6,257 nt of DNA from JAQVUB01 sp033809415 (lineage in GTDB: Bacteria > Verrucomicrobiota > Lentisphaeria > Oligosphaerales > Oligosphaeraceae). The DNA is taken from positions 1 through 6,257 of the forward strand of contig JAPXLT010000272.1 of NCBI GenBank assembly GCA_033809415.1, in the 5' to 3' direction. Both the position numbers and the translations under genes were made by a program. Below, one piece after another: positions 4,844 through 6,257 of the stretch. Every line of letters starts with the position of its first letter. Within the stretch, counting starts at the first letter, position 1. Below the pieces are notes generated by a model. It worked only from the letters and a program-made list of their open reading frames with translations. It was not told the DNA's origin and searched no databases.

Positions 4844-6049
4844 ATGGCTGATCCGTTATCGATTGTTCTGGTTGGAATTGGCGGTTATGGTGGTACATAC
4901 TGCAGTTTGCTGCTAAATGATCAGCAATCCTGTGGAAAAATCGTCGGGGTAGTCGATCCCTTTGCTGAGAAAGCATTGTATTTCAACGAGCTGAAAAAGC
5001 ACAAGATTCCCTTTTACAATACGCTGGCGGAATTTTATCAAGTTCACCACACTGCGGACCTGGCTATCATATCGACTCCCATAGCCTTGCATTCCCGTCA
5101 GACCTGTGAGGCGCTCGAACATGGCAGTCATGTGCTTTGTGAAAAGCCGCTCTGCGCACATCCACTCGAGGCAGAGGCGATGCTTGCGGCACAGCACAAG
5201 AGCGGGCTGCTGGTCGCCATTGGCTATCAGTGGTCGTATGCTTCGGCCATACAGAGTCTTAAGGCAGACATCCTGGCCGGGCGCCTGGGGCGTCCGGTGC
5301 AGTTCAAGACAATGGTTTTATGGCCCCGCACTGATACCTATTATGCCCGCAACAACTGGGCTGGCGCCTTGAAAAATGCGGATGGCGACTGGGTTCTTGA
5401 CAGCCCCGCCAACAATGCCTGTGCGCATTACCTGCACAATATGCTGTATTTGGCGGGGCCTTCGACGGAAGAGTCCGTGACGCCCACCCAGATGCAGGCG
5501 GAGCTTTACCGCGCTAATCCCATCAGCAATTACGATACGGCTGCATTCCGTATTGCGACTCGAAACGGTCCGGAAATTCTGTTTTATACGACGCATGCCT
5601 GTTCGAGATTGCTGGGGCCGATTTTCAAGTATACCTTTGAAAAAGCCACTGTGGAATTTGTTACTGGTGGTGACATTATCGCGACCTTTGCCAATGGGCG
5701 GCAGAAAAATTATGGCAGTCCGGATCAGGATGGCGTTAAGGAGAAGCTGTGGGGAACGATGCGTGCCATACGCGGCGACGGGTCAATATTATGTGGGATT
5801 GAAGCGTCAAAGAAGCAGACACTCTGCATCTATGCCGCGATGCTGTCATGCCCGACCATTCGGGATTTTCCTGGCGATCTGGTTTACAAAGCCGGTATCC
5901 CCGGCAGACAAGTGCGGGTGATGACCGGGCTGGCAGAATTGCTGGAAAAAGCATACATCGAGTCCGCATTGCCGGCAGAAATTTCCGATGCATCCTGGTT
6001 GAACCCAGGCAAGCCCATACGTATACCACAGTCCAAAAAGGATTTTTAA
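4844..6049 (+). CDS. Gfo/Idh/MocA-family oxidoreductase, canonical
   Basis: A 401-residue cytoplasmic NAD(P)-dependent oxidoreductase. The Rossmann dinucleotide-binding motif is intact (IVLVGIGGYGGTY; Gly11, Gly13, Gly16), followed by an acidic residue at the end of the second strand region (VVDPF, Asp38), which favours NAD over NADP. ISTPIALH and Glu100-Lys101-Pro102 (CEKPLCAHPLEA) are the usual following motifs. The C-terminal domain has GYQWSY, YYARNNWAG and LDSPANNACAHYLHNMLYLAG (positions 185-205), with Asp186, His195 and His198 as candidate active-site residues. I recall this last pattern from planctomycete and Lentisphaerota family members. Substrate unknown, presumably a sugar or sugar acid. 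AGGAG at 4827-4831 lies 12 nt before the ATG, a rather long spacing; the sequence between is T-rich. The TAA stop lies inside repeat copy C. It shares little visible similarity with the other oxidoreductase at 2701-3597, so a local duplication is unlikely. Confidence 0.92.
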   Translation: MADPLSIVLVGIGGYGGTYCSLLLNDQQSCGKIVGVVDPFAEKALYFNELKKHKIPFYNTLAEFYQVHHTADLAIISTPIALHSRQTCEALEHGSHVLCEKPLCAHPLEAEAMLAAQHKSGLLVAIGYQWSYASAIQSLKADILAGRLGRPVQFKTMVLWPRTDTYYARNNWAGALKNADGDWVLDSPANNACAHYLHNMLYLAGPSTEESVTPTQMQAELYRANPISNYDTAAFRIATRNGPEILFYTTHACSRLLGPIFKYTFEKATVEFVTGGDIIATFANGRQKNYGSPDQDGVKEKLWGTMRAIRGDGSILCGIEASKKQTLCIYAAMLSCPTIRDFPGDLVYKAGIPGRQVRVMTGLAELLEKAYIESALPAEISDASWLNPGKPIRIPQSKKDF

Positions 6050-6153
6050 CCACGAACCACACGAAAAGACTTGGCGTGGGCTGCCGCCCACAACCCATTT
6101 TTTGTCCACGGAAAGCACGGAAATTTTGTAGGGTTGCTGCTTCGACGGATGAG
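6043..6153 (+). repeat. Dispersed intergenic repeat, diverged copy C with an internal insertion
   Basis: The left part (TTTTTAACCACGAACCACAC, then GAAAAG) matches copy A almost exactly. The right part (AAATTTTGTAGGGTTGCTGC, then TTCGACGGATGAG, 6121-6153) matches copy B with a few changes. Between them lies about 50 bp not present in A or B, including a GC-rich hairpin at 6076-6091. The repeat supplies the stop codon of the preceding oxidoreductase: the TAA at 6047-6049 is part of its TTTTTAAC start. Confidence 0.7.
6076..6103 (+). terminator. Possible intrinsic terminator after the second oxidoreductase
   Basis: GTGGGC-TGCC-GCCCAC (6076-6091) forms a 6-bp GC-rich stem with a 4-nt loop, and six T follow at 6098-6103. 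Six unpaired bases separate stem and T-run, which is longer than in a strong terminator, so activity is uncertain. It lies 27 bp past the stop codon, within repeat copy C. Confidence 0.4.
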
Positions 6154-6199
6154 CTTGCTCTGGCGAAATTCTTGCGTGTCAAGACCGATTTTACGTAAT

Positions 6200-6257
6200 C
6201 GCGTCGGAGGCATCCAACGCCGGAGGCGTGGCACCATGAGTAACCCCAGGTGAAGCG
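6200..6257 (+). repeat. GC-rich repeat-like end segment, cut by the window edge
   Basis: CGTCGGAGGCATC (6202-6214) and CGCCGGAGGCGTG (6218-6230) are related short units. The second contains a small hairpin ACGCC-GGA-GGCGT (6217-6229). The final AACCCCAGGTGAAGCG resembles the left arm of a palindromic repeat that I recall from Lentisphaerota/Planctomycetota-type genomes, but the second arm would lie outside the window. The only start codon here, at 6236, opens a five-codon frame, so no gene is called. Confidence 0.35.

Noticed and set aside
3613..4845. A 410-codon open frame on the minus strand, overlapping the dehydratase gene
   Set aside because: Its termini are translations of the heptamer and 11-bp repeats (GRVQGAGG runs), and its middle is antisense to a well-conserved Fe-S hydro-lyase. 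The heptamer has no stop codon in any minus-strand frame, which keeps the frame open artificially.

Overview
The window looks like chromosomal DNA from a Lentisphaerota/Verrucomicrobiota-type bacterium (for example a Victivallis relative). This is inferred from three things. At the left edge there is a prepilin-like protein whose N-terminus ([20 protein letters not shown], followed by LLPAL) is of the kind these phyla carry in large numbers. A LacI-family regulator sits directly upstream of it. Two divergent Gfo/Idh/MocA oxidoreductases lie among dispersed, low-complexity intergenic repeats. No rRNA, tRNA, transposase, integrase or CRISPR array is visible, and no sequence search could be run.

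Layout. Positions 1-1261 (minus strand) hold a LacI-family regulator followed 19 bp later by the 5' part of a prepilin-like gene that runs off the left edge. Positions 1262-1556 are a divergent intergenic region. It holds a perfect 14-bp CG-centred palindrome that is a good candidate LacI-family operator, a possible promoter for the regulator, one copy of a dispersed repeat, and a well-formed sigma70-like promoter for the plus-strand genes. Positions 1557-3597 (plus strand) form a compact three-gene operon: a pyridoxal kinase of the dual-cysteine type (pdxK/thiD family), a 114-residue HNH endonuclease-like protein overlapping it by 8 bp, and a short Gfo/Idh/MocA oxidoreductase starting 3 bp after that.

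Positions 3598-3858 are a repeat-rich spacer: a second copy of the dispersed repeat, short 9/11-bp units, then a perfectly phased heptamer array. It leads into a gene for a class I fumarate hydratase/L-tartrate dehydratase alpha subunit (3859-4707). A second composite repeat (11-bp units, then the same heptamer) fills 4708-4815 and is followed by a second, canonical Gfo/Idh/MocA oxidoreductase (4844-6049). The right end (6043-6257) carries a third, diverged copy of the dispersed repeat, a hairpin that may act as a terminator, and the start of another GC-rich repeat.

How the genes may work together is mostly inference. The oxidoreductases and the Fe-S dehydratase fit carbohydrate or hydroxy-acid metabolism, and the LacI-type protein could sense a sugar. 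No complete pathway is present: the beta subunit expected with the dehydratase alpha subunit is not in the window. The most distinctive features are the modular repeats before two start codons, the dispersed repeat at gene boundaries, the pdxK/HNH/oxidoreductase operon, and the unusual dinucleotide-binding and active-site motifs of the first oxidoreductase. I found no convincing new defence or mobile system.
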